This document shows, piece after piece, positions 23,018 through 31,871 of a stretch of 64,000 nt of DNA (its first letter is position 1; every line of letters begins with the position of its first letter). The position numbers and the translations under genes were made by a program. The notes beneath the pieces were generated by a model. That model saw only the letters and a list, made by a program, of their open reading frames with translations, had not been told where the DNA came from and ran no database searches. This DNA comes from Halorussus aquaticus (GTDB lineage: Archaea; Halobacteriota; Halobacteria; Halobacteriales; Haladaptataceae), in the NCBI RefSeq assembly GCF_024218795.1, contig NZ_CP100400.1, positions 1,550,001 to 1,614,000 on the forward strand, given 5' to 3'.

Positions 23018-25597
23018 TCAGTCCTGCTGTCCCGCGGGCGTGGGACCCGCCGACTCCGTGTTCGGAGTCGCGCGGACGTAGCGCGTCCAGACGAACAGCA
23101 GACTCGGCAGGACGAAGATGCTCACGACGAACGAGAGCGTCAGCGCGAGGACGACGAGCGTCCCGAAACTCTGGATCTGCGGGTGTGGGTGCAGTATGAG
23201 CGCGCTGAACGCACCGGTAGAGGTCAGCGTGCTGCCGAACAGCGCGCCGCCCGTCCCCGTCACGGCTTCTCGGAGCGCGCGGTAGGCGTCCCGGCCCGCG
23301 TCGAGTTCCTGCGCGAACCGGTCGCTGATGTGGATGTTGTAGTCGATGCCGAGACCGATTATCAAGCTCATCAACAGCGCCGTGAGCAGCGTCAGCGGGA
23401 CGTCGAGCAGGTACATCCCGCCGACGACGAAGGCGGTGACCAGCGCGATGGGAACCACCGTAACCGCGCCGAGCGAGGCGCTCCCCTCGGCGAGTCGGTA
23501 GACGACCATCAGCATGGCGAACACCGCGGCGAGCGCGACGACCAGCGTAGTCAGGATGCTGTCGGCGGTCTGGGCCGACTCGGCCTCGCTCACGGTCGCC
23601 GATCCGACCGCGGTCGCGGTGAGCGCGTCGCCGTCGCCCTCGACCGCGGCCGCGACTGCGCGCATCTCGTCGGCCTGCGTCTCGTACTTCGCGTCGGGTT
23701 GGATCGGCACGACCATCCGGAGCGACCGGAACTCGCTGCTCGCGGTACCACCGCTCGCCTTCGAGGCGCTTCCCGCCCCGCTGTCCGTCCGCTCGACGAC
23801 GCGACTCGCCCGCTCGGGGGCCGCGTCGTAGAGCGCGGCGTAGACCGCTTCGAGGTCGCGGTCGGGCACCCCGTCGCCGTCGGTGTCGGCCTCGCGGAAC
23901 GTCTGGGCGAACGCCTCGTCTTCGGCGGCCACCGACTCCATCACGGTCAGGGGCGTGACGAACGGAACCTCGCCAGCGCGCTCGAAGACGACGTCGCTGT
24001 CGGCGGCGCGCTCGCGGCCGTCCCGGAGGCGTTCGAGCGTCGCCGGGTCCGTCACGTCGCCCTCGACGAGAACCTGTGACATCCGGCGGTCGCTCTCGTC
24101 GGCCGAGCGGTAGCGTTCGCTCACGTAGTTGCTGTTGCGCTCCTCCTCGGTGACCTCCCACGCGAGCGGACCGGGGAGGTCCTGTTTCCACTCGGCGACC
24201 TCGTCGTCGCCCTGCTGGAACGCCGTGCGGTCGAGTTCGGTCCACGCGAATCCGCTCGCCGCGCCCGCCACGAGCGCGAGGACGATGACGACCGGCGCGG
24301 CCTTCCGCGCGAGGTCGGCGCCGCTGGCGAGCAGGGGTTCGAGGAGTCGCGTCTTGCCGAGCGACTGCTTGCGACGGTCGAATCCGACGCGTTCGAGCAG
24401 GCGGTCGACGGTCACCTTCAGCGCCGGGACGATGGTCACGAAGATGACGAACGCCGAGACCACCCCGAGCGTGATGCCGACCGAGAGGTCCTTGATGAGG
24501 TCGAACTCGTTGGTGACGTTCGACATGAAGCCGACCGCGGTGGTCACGGTGACGAGACCGACGGCGACCGCGACCGACGACAGCGACCGGGCCATCGGCT
24601 CGCGGACGCCCTCGCCCTCGCCGCGCTCCTCGCGGTAGCGCATGAAGACGTGGAGTCCGTAGTCCACGCTCAACCCGACGATGAGGACCGGGCCGATGAT
24701 GAGCGTGAACCCGGCGGGAATCTGAAGCCACCCGAGGATGCCGAACATCCAGAGGACCGACAGGACGACGCCGACGAAGCCGACGATCACGTCCACGAGG
24801 TCGCGGTAGGAGAACGCGAGGACGAGCAGGATGGCCGCGAGCGCGGCGGGGAGTATCAGCTCGAAGGTGTCCTGCTGGGTCTGCTCGTTCGCGACCATCT
24901 GCGCGTGCGGACCGGCAGTGAAGTGGTCGCCCGTCTCCTCGGCCTGCTCGTAGAGCGCGCGGGTCGCGGGCGTTCCCTGCGGTCGCCCGCTGGCGTCACT
25001 GCCGCCGTCCTCGCCGACGCTCTCGAACGGGAACACCATCCGGCGACTCGTCGCGCTCGCGGTGCCGGGTTCGTACTCCTTCGGCATCAGGTCGAGCGCG
25101 GGCGACCCCGCCGCGAGCGTGCGCTCGACGGTCGCCTCGACTTCGGTCTCGCTCGCCGATTCGAGCGCCGCTATCTGGTCGCTCAGCGGAGCGGACCGAC
25201 CCCCGGCCAGTCGCGTCGCGACGAGGTTCGAGACGCCGACGACGCCGCCCCGGTCGGGGAGCGCCGCGGCGACCGACTCGTTGTCCCGGACCGCCCGCTG
25301 GTAGCGGAGCGAGTCGAGCAGCGACGCCTTCGAGAGGACGTTACCGTCGTCGTCCCTGACGTAGACCGGCGTCGGCGAGCCGTTGCTGTCGTTGCGCTGG
25401 GCGTAGTTGTTCTTGACGTAGTCGTACTTCTGTGCGACCTCGGTATCGCCGATGGCGTCGCTGTCGCCGACCGTACTCCCCATCTGGAGCTTCGTGACGC
25501 CAGCGCCCACTCCGGCCGTCAGCAGCAGCATCACGAGGACGACCACGAGGCTGTGGTCGGTGACGAACCGGGCGGACTTCTCGAACAGTCTCTTCAT
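23018..25597 (-). CDS. MMPL/RND-superfamily transporter
   Basis: An 859-residue membrane protein with the duplicated RND plan. An N-terminal helix precedes a large extracytoplasmic loop (residues 30-240). Five or six helices follow (LILPAALAAILLVLAFSY, VDVIVGFVGVVLSVLWMFGI, LIIGPVLIVGLSVDYGLHVFMRYREE and so on), then a second loop and a second helix bundle containing IIGLGIDYNIHISDRF. The paired GLSVDYGLHVF/GLGIDYNIHI segments are the helix-4/helix-10 Asp-bearing motifs of MMPL and sterol-sensing-like RND proteins, implying a proton- or sodium-driven exporter or lipid transporter. Substrate unknown. It stands alone with gene-poor flanks (22755-23017 and 25598-25826 hold nothing I can call). 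Confidence 0.88.
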   Translation of the reverse strand: MKRLFEKSARFVTDHSLVVVLVMLLLTAGVGAGVTKLQMGSTVGDSDAIGDTEVAQKYDYVKNNYAQRNDSNGSPTPVYVRDDDGNVLSKASLLDSLRYQRAVRDNESVAAALPDRGGVVGVSNLVATRLAGGRSAPLSDQIAALESASETEVEATVERTLAAGSPALDLMPKEYEPGTASATSRRMVFPFESVGEDGGSDASGRPQGTPATRALYEQAEETGDHFTAGPHAQMVANEQTQQDTFELILPAALAAILLVLAFSYRDLVDVIVGFVGVVLSVLWMFGILGWLQIPAGFTLIIGPVLIVGLSVDYGLHVFMRYREERGEGEGVREPMARSLSSVAVAVGLVTVTTAVGFMSNVTNEFDLIKDLSVGITLGVVSAFVIFVTIVPALKVTVDRLLERVGFDRRKQSLGKTRLLEPLLASGADLARKAAPVVIVLALVAGAASGFAWTELDRTAFQQGDDEVAEWKQDLPGPLAWEVTEEERNSNYVSERYRSADESDRRMSQVLVEGDVTDPATLERLRDGRERAADSDVVFERAGEVPFVTPLTVMESVAAEDEAFAQTFREADTDGDGVPDRDLEAVYAALYDAAPERASRVVERTDSGAGSASKASGGTASSEFRSLRMVVPIQPDAKYETQADEMRAVAAAVEGDGDALTATAVGSATVSEAESAQTADSILTTLVVALAAVFAMLMVVYRLAEGSASLGAVTVVPIALVTAFVVGGMYLLDVPLTLLTALLMSLIIGLGIDYNIHISDRFAQELDAGRDAYRALREAVTGTGGALFGSTLTSTGAFSALILHPHPQIQSFGTLVVLALTLSFVVSIFVLPSLLFVWTRYVRATPNTESAGPTPAGQQD

Positions 25598-25826
25598 CGT
25601 CTCCTCCGCGGGTGGTCGGTTGCGCGTCGATACCGCCGCCGCGCGCCGTCAGCGCGCGGCGGGTCAGTGTCGCGTCGTACGGAGTCGCTCATCGGTACAC
25701 CGCAATCTGCGACCCCGGACACCGTATAAAAACACCCAGAGTTGCTGGCGACGCAATCGCGGGAAAGGTTTATCCGTCTCGGCGCGACTCTCCTCGCTTC
25801 GCCGACCGACTACGCGGCGTCTGCAC

Positions 25827-26603
25827 CTACACGTCGGGCGTCTCCATGATGCGCGGGACCCCGGCCGCGGTGATGGTCTCGCCCACGACGTACGACGCCG
25901 CGGGGCTGGCGAGGAACTGGGCGATGTCGGCTATCTCCTCGGTGGTGCCGATGCGGCGCTCGACCTCGTCGCGGTCGAGGTCGTCGGCGCTGACGCCCAT
26001 CTGGCTCTCGACGCCCGGCGTGGCGACGAACCCGGGCGCGATGCAGTTGACCCGTACGTCGTCGCTCGCCCACTCGAACGACAGCGTCGAGGTGAGGTTG
26101 ATGACGCCCGCCTTGGCCGCGCCGTAGTGGCTCATGTGGGGCGACCCTTTCTGGCCCGCGACGCTGGCGAGGTTGATGACCGCGCCGCCGCCGTCCTCGC
26201 GCATGCGCTCGCCCGCGACCTGCGTGCAGTGGTAGGTGCCGTGGAGGTTGATGTCCACGATGGTCTCCCACCCGTTCTCGCTGATGTCCTCGAACGGGGC
26301 CATGAAACTCGCGCCCGCGTTGTTCACCAGTACGTCGATGCCGCCGAACTCCTCGACGGTGGCGTCCACCAGCGCCTCGACGGCGTCGCGGTCGGTCACG
26401 TCGCACTCGACCGCGAGCGCGCTTCCCTCGCGGTCGCTGTCCTCGATGCCCTCCGCGACCGGTTCGACGTTCTCCAGTTCGCGCGAGCAGACCACGACGT
26501 TCGCGCCGTCGTCGGCGAACCGCTCGGCGATGGTCCGGCCGATACCGCTCGACGCCCCAGTGACGATGGCGGTGTCGTCGGCGACGCCGAACTGCTCTCT
26601 CAT
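25827..26603 (-). CDS. Short-chain dehydrogenase/reductase (SDR)
   Basis: A 258-residue classical SDR. The cofactor motif is TGASSGIGRTIAERF. DVTDRDA and NNAG (DVLVNNAGASF) follow, then the catalytic Ser/Tyr/Lys in NLASVAGQKGSPHMSHYGAAKAG, and APGFVATPG after it. The N-terminal region and VVCSRELENVE favour NADP-type or mixed use but this is not decisive. It is divergent from an acyl-CoA synthetase and shares its control region, so it probably acts on acyl-CoA-derived hydroxy or keto intermediates. Start ATG 26603 follows a GGAGGG-like stretch by about 8 bases. Confidence 0.85.
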   Translation of the reverse strand: MREQFGVADDTAIVTGASSGIGRTIAERFADDGANVVVCSRELENVEPVAEGIEDSDREGSALAVECDVTDRDAVEALVDATVEEFGGIDVLVNNAGASFMAPFEDISENGWETIVDINLHGTYHCTQVAGERMREDGGGAVINLASVAGQKGSPHMSHYGAAKAGVINLTSTLSFEWASDDVRVNCIAPGFVATPGVESQMGVSADDLDRDEVERRIGTTEEIADIAQFLASPAASYVVGETITAAGVPRIMETPDV

Positions 26604-26630
26604 GCGCGACCCTCCGCGGAGTGGATTGGC

Positions 26631-26645
26631 GTTACCATTGTTAAC
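26631..26645. promoter_or_regulatory. Shared 15-bp dyad GTTACCATTGTTAAC between SDR and acyl-CoA synthetase genes
   Basis: GTTA and TAAC arms flank a 7-base centre. The dyad lies about 40 bases downstream of an AT-rich TATA candidate for the SDR gene (minus strand ATATTTATTAAC near 26672-26684), so it would sit just past the transcription start. The same 15-mer with one change (GTTACCATCGTTAAC) occurs at 61229-61243 in the equivalent place of the ABC importer operon. Confidence 0.55.
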
Positions 26646-26699
26646 TACGCACTACAATTCTCGCCCGCTGTTAATAAATATGGGGTGGTGTTTGCAATC

Positions 26700-26710
26700 G
26701 TTATCTTAAT
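26700..26710 (+). promoter_or_regulatory. Putative TATA box of the acyl-CoA synthetase gene
   Basis: TTATCTTAATC ends about 25 bases before the ATG at 26735, so transcription would begin almost at the start codon (leaderless). It lies in an AT-rich divergent spacer shared with the SDR gene. Confidence 0.5.
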
Positions 26711-26734
26711 CTACGATGCTAGTCATTATATCGC

Positions 26735-28300
26735 ATGGACAAGTCCGCGTTCGGCGAGAACGCACGTTCGGGCAACGTCGCGCGACTCCACGACCAGACC
26801 GCAGAGCGCCACGCCGACGACCTCGCGCTGGAAATGCACGGCGCTGAAATCACTCACGGACAGCTTCGGGACCGCTCGGCGCGGTTCGCGGGCGGACTGC
26901 GCGAACACGGAGCCGGAACCGACGACCGAGTGTTACTCTACCTGCCGAACTGCCCGGAGTACGTCGTGGCCACCCTCGGGACGCTCAAGGCCGGGGCGGT
27001 CGCGTCCCCGATGAACCCCCAGTACAAGGCCCGCGAAATCGGCCACCAGCTCCGCGACACCGGAGCGTCGGTCGTCGTCACCCACGCCGCGCTCCGCGAA
27101 CACCTGACCGACGCCCTCCGGGAGACCGACCGCAGTCCGACGGTCGTCACGGTGGGCGACCCCGACGCAGTCCCCGAGGGAGACGTTCCCTTCCCGGAGG
27201 TGGACGGCGACCCGACCACCGTCGAGCGCGAGAGCGACGACGTCGCGCTCCAACCGTACACCAGCGGGACGACGGGCGAACCGAAGGGCGTCCTGCTCAC
27301 GCACCGCAACCTCCGCGCGCAGGCGTTCTCCGGGTTCGAACTGGTAGACGTGGACCCGGACGAGGACCGCAGTCTCGGGGTCCTGCCGCTGTACCACATC
27401 ACGGGCTTCGTCCACTCGACGTGGCAGACGCTGATTCGGGGCGGCGCTGTCTACGTCCGCGACCCCTCGCGGTGGGACGCCGAGGACGCCATGCGGACTA
27501 TCGAGGAGGAAGGTATCACCGGATTCATCGGCGTCGCGGCGATGTACGTGGACCTCGTCAACCACGAGGCGTTCGGGGAGTACGACCTGTCGAGTCTGCG
27601 CGAGACCGGACAGGGCGGCGCGAAGATGCCCGTCGCGGTCCAACAAGAGTTCGAGTCGGTCGCGGGCGTGGACACGTGGGAGGGGTACGGTCTCACCGAG
27701 ACGACGGCGGCGACCCACACCGGCGCGGGGACGACGTTCGGCCACAAACTCGGGACTATCGGACAACCGCTCCGGATGACCGACTGCAAGATAGTAGATG
27801 AAAGCGGCGAGGAGGTGCCGCCGGGCGAGGAGGGCGAACTGCTCGTCCGCGGCCCGCAGGTGATGGAGGGGTACCACGACCTGCCCGAGGCGAACGACGC
27901 GGCGTTCACCGAGGCTGGCTACTTCCGGACCGGCGACGTGGCGCGGCGCGACGCGGACAACTACTACGAGATAATCGACCGGAAGAAGCACATGATAAAC
28001 ACGGCGGGGTACAACGTCTACCCCAGCGAAGTCGAGGAACTGCTCTTCGAGCACGAGGGCGTGGCCGACGCCGCCGTGGTCGGCATCCCGGACGAGCGCC
28101 GGGGCGAGACGGTCAAGGCGTTCGTCGTGCCTACGCCGGAGACAGACGTGACGCCGGAGGAACTCAAGCAGTTCTGTCTGGACAACCTCGCTGAGTACAA
28201 GCACCCCCGCGAGGTCGAGTTCGTCGAGGAGTTGCCCCGGACCGCGAGCGGGAAGGTCCAGAAGTTCAAGTTGGTCGAAGGCGAGGAGGGCGAGAGCTGA
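26735..28300 (+). CDS. Long-chain-type acyl-CoA synthetase (AMP-forming)
   Basis: A 521-residue ANL-superfamily ligase that activates a carboxylic acid with ATP and CoA. The P-loop is YTSGTTGEPKGV near residue 174. The A5 motif is YGLTETTAATH near 320. The hinge region reads GYFRTGDVARRDADNYYEIIDRKKHMI, and the C-terminal catalytic lysine is in RTASGKVQKFKL. The closing segment NLAEYKHPREVEFVEELPRT is almost identical to that of the ligase at 54449-56026, so the two are paralogs. Substrate range (fatty versus aromatic acids) cannot be fixed. It heads a plus-strand set with a HAD gene 2 bases downstream. Confidence 0.9.
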   Translation: MDKSAFGENARSGNVARLHDQTAERHADDLALEMHGAEITHGQLRDRSARFAGGLREHGAGTDDRVLLYLPNCPEYVVATLGTLKAGAVASPMNPQYKAREIGHQLRDTGASVVVTHAALREHLTDALRETDRSPTVVTVGDPDAVPEGDVPFPEVDGDPTTVERESDDVALQPYTSGTTGEPKGVLLTHRNLRAQAFSGFELVDVDPDEDRSLGVLPLYHITGFVHSTWQTLIRGGAVYVRDPSRWDAEDAMRTIEEEGITGFIGVAAMYVDLVNHEAFGEYDLSSLRETGQGGAKMPVAVQQEFESVAGVDTWEGYGLTETTAATHTGAGTTFGHKLGTIGQPLRMTDCKIVDESGEEVPPGEEGELLVRGPQVMEGYHDLPEANDAAFTEAGYFRTGDVARRDADNYYEIIDRKKHMINTAGYNVYPSEVEELLFEHEGVADAAVVGIPDERRGETVKAFVVPTPETDVTPEELKQFCLDNLAEYKHPREVEFVEELPRTASGKVQKFKLVEGEEGES

Positions 28301-28302
28301 CC

Positions 28303-29058
28303 GTGTCGGGCGACTCACCGGATTACCGGGCGGTGTTCTGGGACATCGGCGGCGTCGTCCTCGACCCCGACTCGGTCCGTGAGGCCCACGAGGCGTTCGT
28401 CGAGCGACTGGTCGAGGAGTACGTCCCCGAACGCTCGCCCGAGGACGCCGCAGGAAACGGCCCTGCGAGCCCTCGTTCGCAGGCTCACGAGGACGCGATA
28501 GCGACGTGGCGGGCCGCGGTCGGGTCGTACTTCCGGGAGCGCGAGGGCACCGAGTTCCGGTCTGCGCGGACCGGCTACGACCGCGCCGTCGCCGAAATCG
28601 TCGGCGAGCAGGTCCCCGAAGACGAGTGGCTCCCGCTCTTCGAGGCGGCGACGACCGAGACCCTGCGGCCCGAACCCGGCGCGGTCGAGGCAATCGAACG
28701 ACTGGCCGACGGCGACCGCCACGTCGGCGTCGTCAGCGACGTGGACACCGAGGAGGGACTGCGGATTCTGGAGACGTTCGGGGTCCGCGACCGGTTCGAC
28801 TCGATTACGACCTCCGAGATGGTCGGGCGAACCAAGCCCGACCGCCGGATGTTCGAGACCGCTCTGCGGGAGGCCGACGTCGCGGCGAGCGAGGCGCTCA
28901 TGATAGGTGACCGGTACGACCACGACGTGGCGGGCGCGAAGGAAGTCGGACTGGCGACCGTCGCGTACGGGGCCGAGGACGGTCCGGCGGTCGATTACCG
29001 GGTGGACGACCTGCGCGAGATACTCGAAGTCGTCGGCGTTCGTGACTCGCTCGACTGA
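28303..29058 (+). CDS. HAD-superfamily hydrolase
   Basis: A 251-residue HAD phosphatase-like protein starting at GTG (MSGDSPDYRAVFWDIGGVVLD). Motif I is FWDIGGVVLD, motif II lies in VGVVSDVDTEEG, motif III lysine in VGRTKPDRRMF, and motif IV in MIGDRYDHDVAGAKEVG. The C1 cap contains an insertion, GPASPRSQAHED, created by a short palindromic element flanked by a repeated GAGGACGC. The gene follows the acyl-CoA synthetase by 2 bases, so they are cotranscribed; substrate unknown. Confidence 0.85.
   Translation: MSGDSPDYRAVFWDIGGVVLDPDSVREAHEAFVERLVEEYVPERSPEDAAGNGPASPRSQAHEDAIATWRAAVGSYFREREGTEFRSARTGYDRAVAEIVGEQVPEDEWLPLFEAATTETLRPEPGAVEAIERLADGDRHVGVVSDVDTEEGLRILETFGVRDRFDSITTSEMVGRTKPDRRMFETALREADVAASEALMIGDRYDHDVAGAKEVGLATVAYGAEDGPAVDYRVDDLREILEVVGVRDSLD
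28441..28496. repeat. Intragenic palindromic insert encoding PRSQAHED, with flanking duplication
   Basis: CCTCGT (28471-28476) and ACGAGG (28487-28492) form the arms. The unit is bracketed by GAGGACGC at 28441-28448 and 28489-28496. A near-identical unit (CCTCGTTCxCAxGCTCACGAGG) occurs in the histidine kinase gene at 45731-45754, where it encodes PRSHAHED. Same peptide frame in both genes. Confidence 0.65.
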
Positions 29059-29284
29059 GGTGACGATGCCGACCGAACTGGCGTGCGGACATCGCGTCAC
29101 CTGACCAGCCATCATCTTTAATGGACCGTTTGTGTCGATTGTGAACGCGATTCACCATGACAGACGCCCTGCTATCACGAACGGCGAGGTCCGCACCGCG
29201 GCGAGGAGACGGCGAGACCGAGTCCCTCCGCCCCACGAATCCGGTCGCGGGAACCGGCGGACGCGAGCGGCGGGAGGGGGACCG

Positions 29285-30454
29285 ATGAGGGCGCTCACGT
29301 GGCACGGCGCGGAGGACGTCCGCGTCGAGAACGTCCCCGACCCGGAAATCGTCAACCCGCGGGACGCGATAATCGAGATAACCGCCACCGCCATCTGCGG
29401 GTCGGACCTCCACCTCTACGACGGGTACGTGCCGACGATGCGGGAGGGCGACGTGCTGGGTCACGAACCGATGGGCGAGGTGGTCGAAGTCGGGAGCGCC
29501 GTCGAGAACTTAGAGGAAGGCGACCGCGTGGTCGTGCCCTTCACGATTAGCTGCGGCTCCTGTTGGTTCTGCGAGGAGGAACTCTACTCGCTGTGCGACA
29601 ACTCCAACCCGAACGAGGAGATAGCCCGCGAGATGATGGGCCAGTCGCCCGCCGGACTGTTCGGCTACTCGCACATGATGGGCGGGTACGCGGGCGGGCA
29701 GGCGGAGTACCTGCGGGTGCCGTTCGCCGACGTCGGCCCGGTCAAGATAGAGTCGGACCTGCCGGACGAACAGGTCCTCCTGCTCTCGGACGTCTTCCCG
29801 ACGGGGTACATGGCCGCCGAGAACGCCGACATCGAGGCGGACGACACGGTCGCGGTCTGGGGGTGCGGACCGGTCGGGCAGTTCGCCATCCAGAGCGCGT
29901 GGATGCTCGGTGCCGGCCGCGTGGTCGCCATCGACCGGGTGCCCGAGCGACTCCAGATGGCGCGGGAACACGGCGACGCCGAGACAATCGACTTCGAGGA
30001 CGAGGACGTCTACGACCGCCTGATGGCGATGACCGGGGGTCGCGGCCCGGACAGGTGCATCGACGCGGTCGGGACGGAGGCCCACGGCACGGGTCTCATG
30101 GGGGTCGCGGACAAGATGAAGCAACAGGCGCATCTGGAGGCCGACCGACCGCACGTCCTCCGGCAGGCCATTCGGTGCTGTCGGAAGGGCGGGACGCTCT
30201 CGGTTCCCGGGGTCTACCTCGGCCACGCGGACAACGTTCCCGTCGGCCCGCTGATGAACAAGGCCCTGACCGTGAAGTCGGGCCAGACCCACGTCCAGCG
30301 CTATCTCGACCCGCTCTTGGAGAAGATAGAGGACGGCGACATCGACCCCTCCTTCGTCGTCACCCATCGGGAACCGCTGGAGAAGGGGCCGGAGATGTAC
30401 GAGACGTTCCGAGACAAGAAGGACGGATGCATCAAGACGGTGCTGACGCCCTGA
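29285..30454 (+). CDS. Zinc-dependent alcohol dehydrogenase, formaldehyde-dehydrogenase-like
   Basis: A 389-residue MDR enzyme. Catalytic zinc ligands are in [12 protein letters not shown] and GHEPMGEV. The structural zinc loop is [17 protein letters not shown]. The Rossmann motif is [14 protein letters not shown] followed by AIDRVPERL. The long middle section ([39 protein letters not shown]) is characteristic of the glutathione-independent formaldehyde dehydrogenase-like group. Actual substrates in haloarchaea of this group are broad alcohols. ATG 29285 follows GGGAGGGGG by 4 bases. The 226-base spacer before it contains CATCTTTAATGG (29111-29122), a likely TATA element. Confidence 0.87.
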   Translation: MRALTWHGAEDVRVENVPDPEIVNPRDAIIEITATAICGSDLHLYDGYVPTMREGDVLGHEPMGEVVEVGSAVENLEEGDRVVVPFTISCGSCWFCEEELYSLCDNSNPNEEIAREMMGQSPAGLFGYSHMMGGYAGGQAEYLRVPFADVGPVKIESDLPDEQVLLLSDVFPTGYMAAENADIEADDTVAVWGCGPVGQFAIQSAWMLGAGRVVAIDRVPERLQMAREHGDAETIDFEDEDVYDRLMAMTGGRGPDRCIDAVGTEAHGTGLMGVADKMKQQAHLEADRPHVLRQAIRCCRKGGTLSVPGVYLGHADNVPVGPLMNKALTVKSGQTHVQRYLDPLLEKIEDGDIDPSFVVTHREPLEKGPEMYETFRDKKDGCIKTVLTP

Positions 30455-30496
30455 CGGACTTCGGCGACCGGAGGCGAACGCGCAGTTCCACCGACC

Positions 30497-31711
30497 TCAC
30501 TCGCCGAACCGGAGCAGGTGTTCGACCTCGCTCGGGTCGGTGTCCTCGAAGGCGTCGCGCGCGATGACGCGCTTGTGGACCTCGTCCGCGCCGTCGATGA
30601 TGCGGAACTGGCGGACGTTCTCGTAGAAGTCCGCGAGCGGCAGGTCCTTGCCGATGCCGTTGCCGCCGCATATCTGGACCGCGGTGTCGATGGCGTCCTG
30701 CGTGACGTTGGCGGCGAACGTCTTGCTCATCGCCACCTCGATGCGGGCCTCGTTGCCCGCGTCTATCTGGCGGGCGGCGTGGCGGACCATCGACCGGGCG
30801 GCGTGCAGGCGGGTCTCGGCCTCGGCGATTTCGAACCGGAGCGCCTGCTTGTCCGAGAGCGTCCCGTCGAAGGCGCGTCGCTCCTCGGCGTAGGCCTTCG
30901 CCACGTCGAGCGCACGCTCGGCCATCCCGGAGAAGCGCATGCAGTGGGTGAGTCGCGCCGGACCGAGGCGCTGCTGGGCGATGGCGAACCCGGCGTTCTC
31001 CTCGCCGAGCAGGTTCTCCTCGGGCACGCGGACGTCGTCGTACCGAATCTCGGCGTGGCTCGCGCCCGTGAGACCGCCGCCGAGGTGCGGGATGTCGCGC
31101 ACCACTTCGACGCCGGGCGTGTCGGCGGGCACGAGGAAGATGGAACAGCCCTGATACGGGTGGGCGTCCTCGTCGGTCCGGGCCATCACTAGCAGCACGT
31201 CGGCTTCGCTGCCCTGCGTGGTCCACCACTTGTGGCCGTTTATCACCCACTCGTCGCCGTCCTTCTCGGCGCTCGTGCGAATCATCTTCGGGTCCGACCC
31301 CGCGCCCTGCATGGGTTCGGTCATCGAGAACCCCGACCGGGCCTCGCCCTCGGCCAGCGGTCGGAGCCACTCGTCTCTCTGTTCGTCGGTGCCGACCAGT
31401 TCGAGGGTGTGCATGTTGCCCTCGTCGGGCGCGTTCGCGCGGACGGCCGTCGCGCCGAGGAGGCTCCGCCCGGCCGCCTCGAAGACGGGCAGCATCTCGC
31501 GGAACCCCATCCCCAGACCGCCGTACTCCTCCGGTATCTGGGGGCCGTACACGTCGTACTCCCGCGCCGTCTCGCGGAGTTGGCGGACGGCGTCGCGGGG
31601 GACCGGCCCGTCGCCGAGGTGCTCGCGCTCGACGGGAATCACCTCCTCTCGGACGAACTCTCGCACGCGCTCGGCCACCGCTCGGCCTCGCTCGGGGTCG
31701 TCGTACTCCAT
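30497..31711 (-). CDS. Acyl-CoA dehydrogenase, ACAD10/11-like
   Basis: A 404-residue FAD enzyme. The core acyl-CoA dehydrogenase motifs are present: FSMTEPMQGAGSDPKMI, DEWVINGHKWWTT, EIRYDDVRVPEENLLGE and QICGGNGIGKDLPLADFYENV. The end FRIIDGADEVHKRVIAR is the DGxDEVH ending of the ACAD10/ACAD11 and LvaC-type branch, not the EGTSEIQ form used by the other dehydrogenase in this window. It is divergent from an aminoglycoside-phosphotransferase-like kinase, the domain that human ACAD10/11 carry fused. ATG 31711 is chosen over the TTG six codons upstream because GGAG precedes it closely. Confidence 0.88.
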   Translation of the reverse strand: MEYDDPERGRAVAERVREFVREEVIPVEREHLGDGPVPRDAVRQLRETAREYDVYGPQIPEEYGGLGMGFREMLPVFEAAGRSLLGATAVRANAPDEGNMHTLELVGTDEQRDEWLRPLAEGEARSGFSMTEPMQGAGSDPKMIRTSAEKDGDEWVINGHKWWTTQGSEADVLLVMARTDEDAHPYQGCSIFLVPADTPGVEVVRDIPHLGGGLTGASHAEIRYDDVRVPEENLLGEENAGFAIAQQRLGPARLTHCMRFSGMAERALDVAKAYAEERRAFDGTLSDKQALRFEIAEAETRLHAARSMVRHAARQIDAGNEARIEVAMSKTFAANVTQDAIDTAVQICGGNGIGKDLPLADFYENVRQFRIIDGADEVHKRVIARDAFEDTDPSEVEHLLRFGE

Positions 31712-31756
31712 ACTCCAACCTCTCCACAACGATGTAAAAATATTTCCCCGATTCTA

Positions 31757-31794
31757 TTACCCTCGTAAGTTCTTTACCGGAGTTGTACGTACAA
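31757..31794. promoter_or_regulatory. Two palindromes in the divergent ACAD/kinase control region
   Basis: TTACCCTCGTAA (31757-31768) has TTAC/GTAA arms, and TTGTACGTACAA (31783-31794) is a perfect 12-bp palindrome. Both lie between the TATA-like AAAAATATTT (31737-31746, for the minus-strand dehydrogenase) and the kinase gene, suitable for a dimeric regulator of both genes. The first site recurs as TTACGAGGGTAA at 61215-61226. Confidence 0.5.
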
Positions 31795-31871
31795 TCGACA
31801 CGAAACGTCCGGGCCGCGCGAGAGTACAGCGCGGGCCGCGGAACCGCCGACCGACACTGCAGGACGAACTC

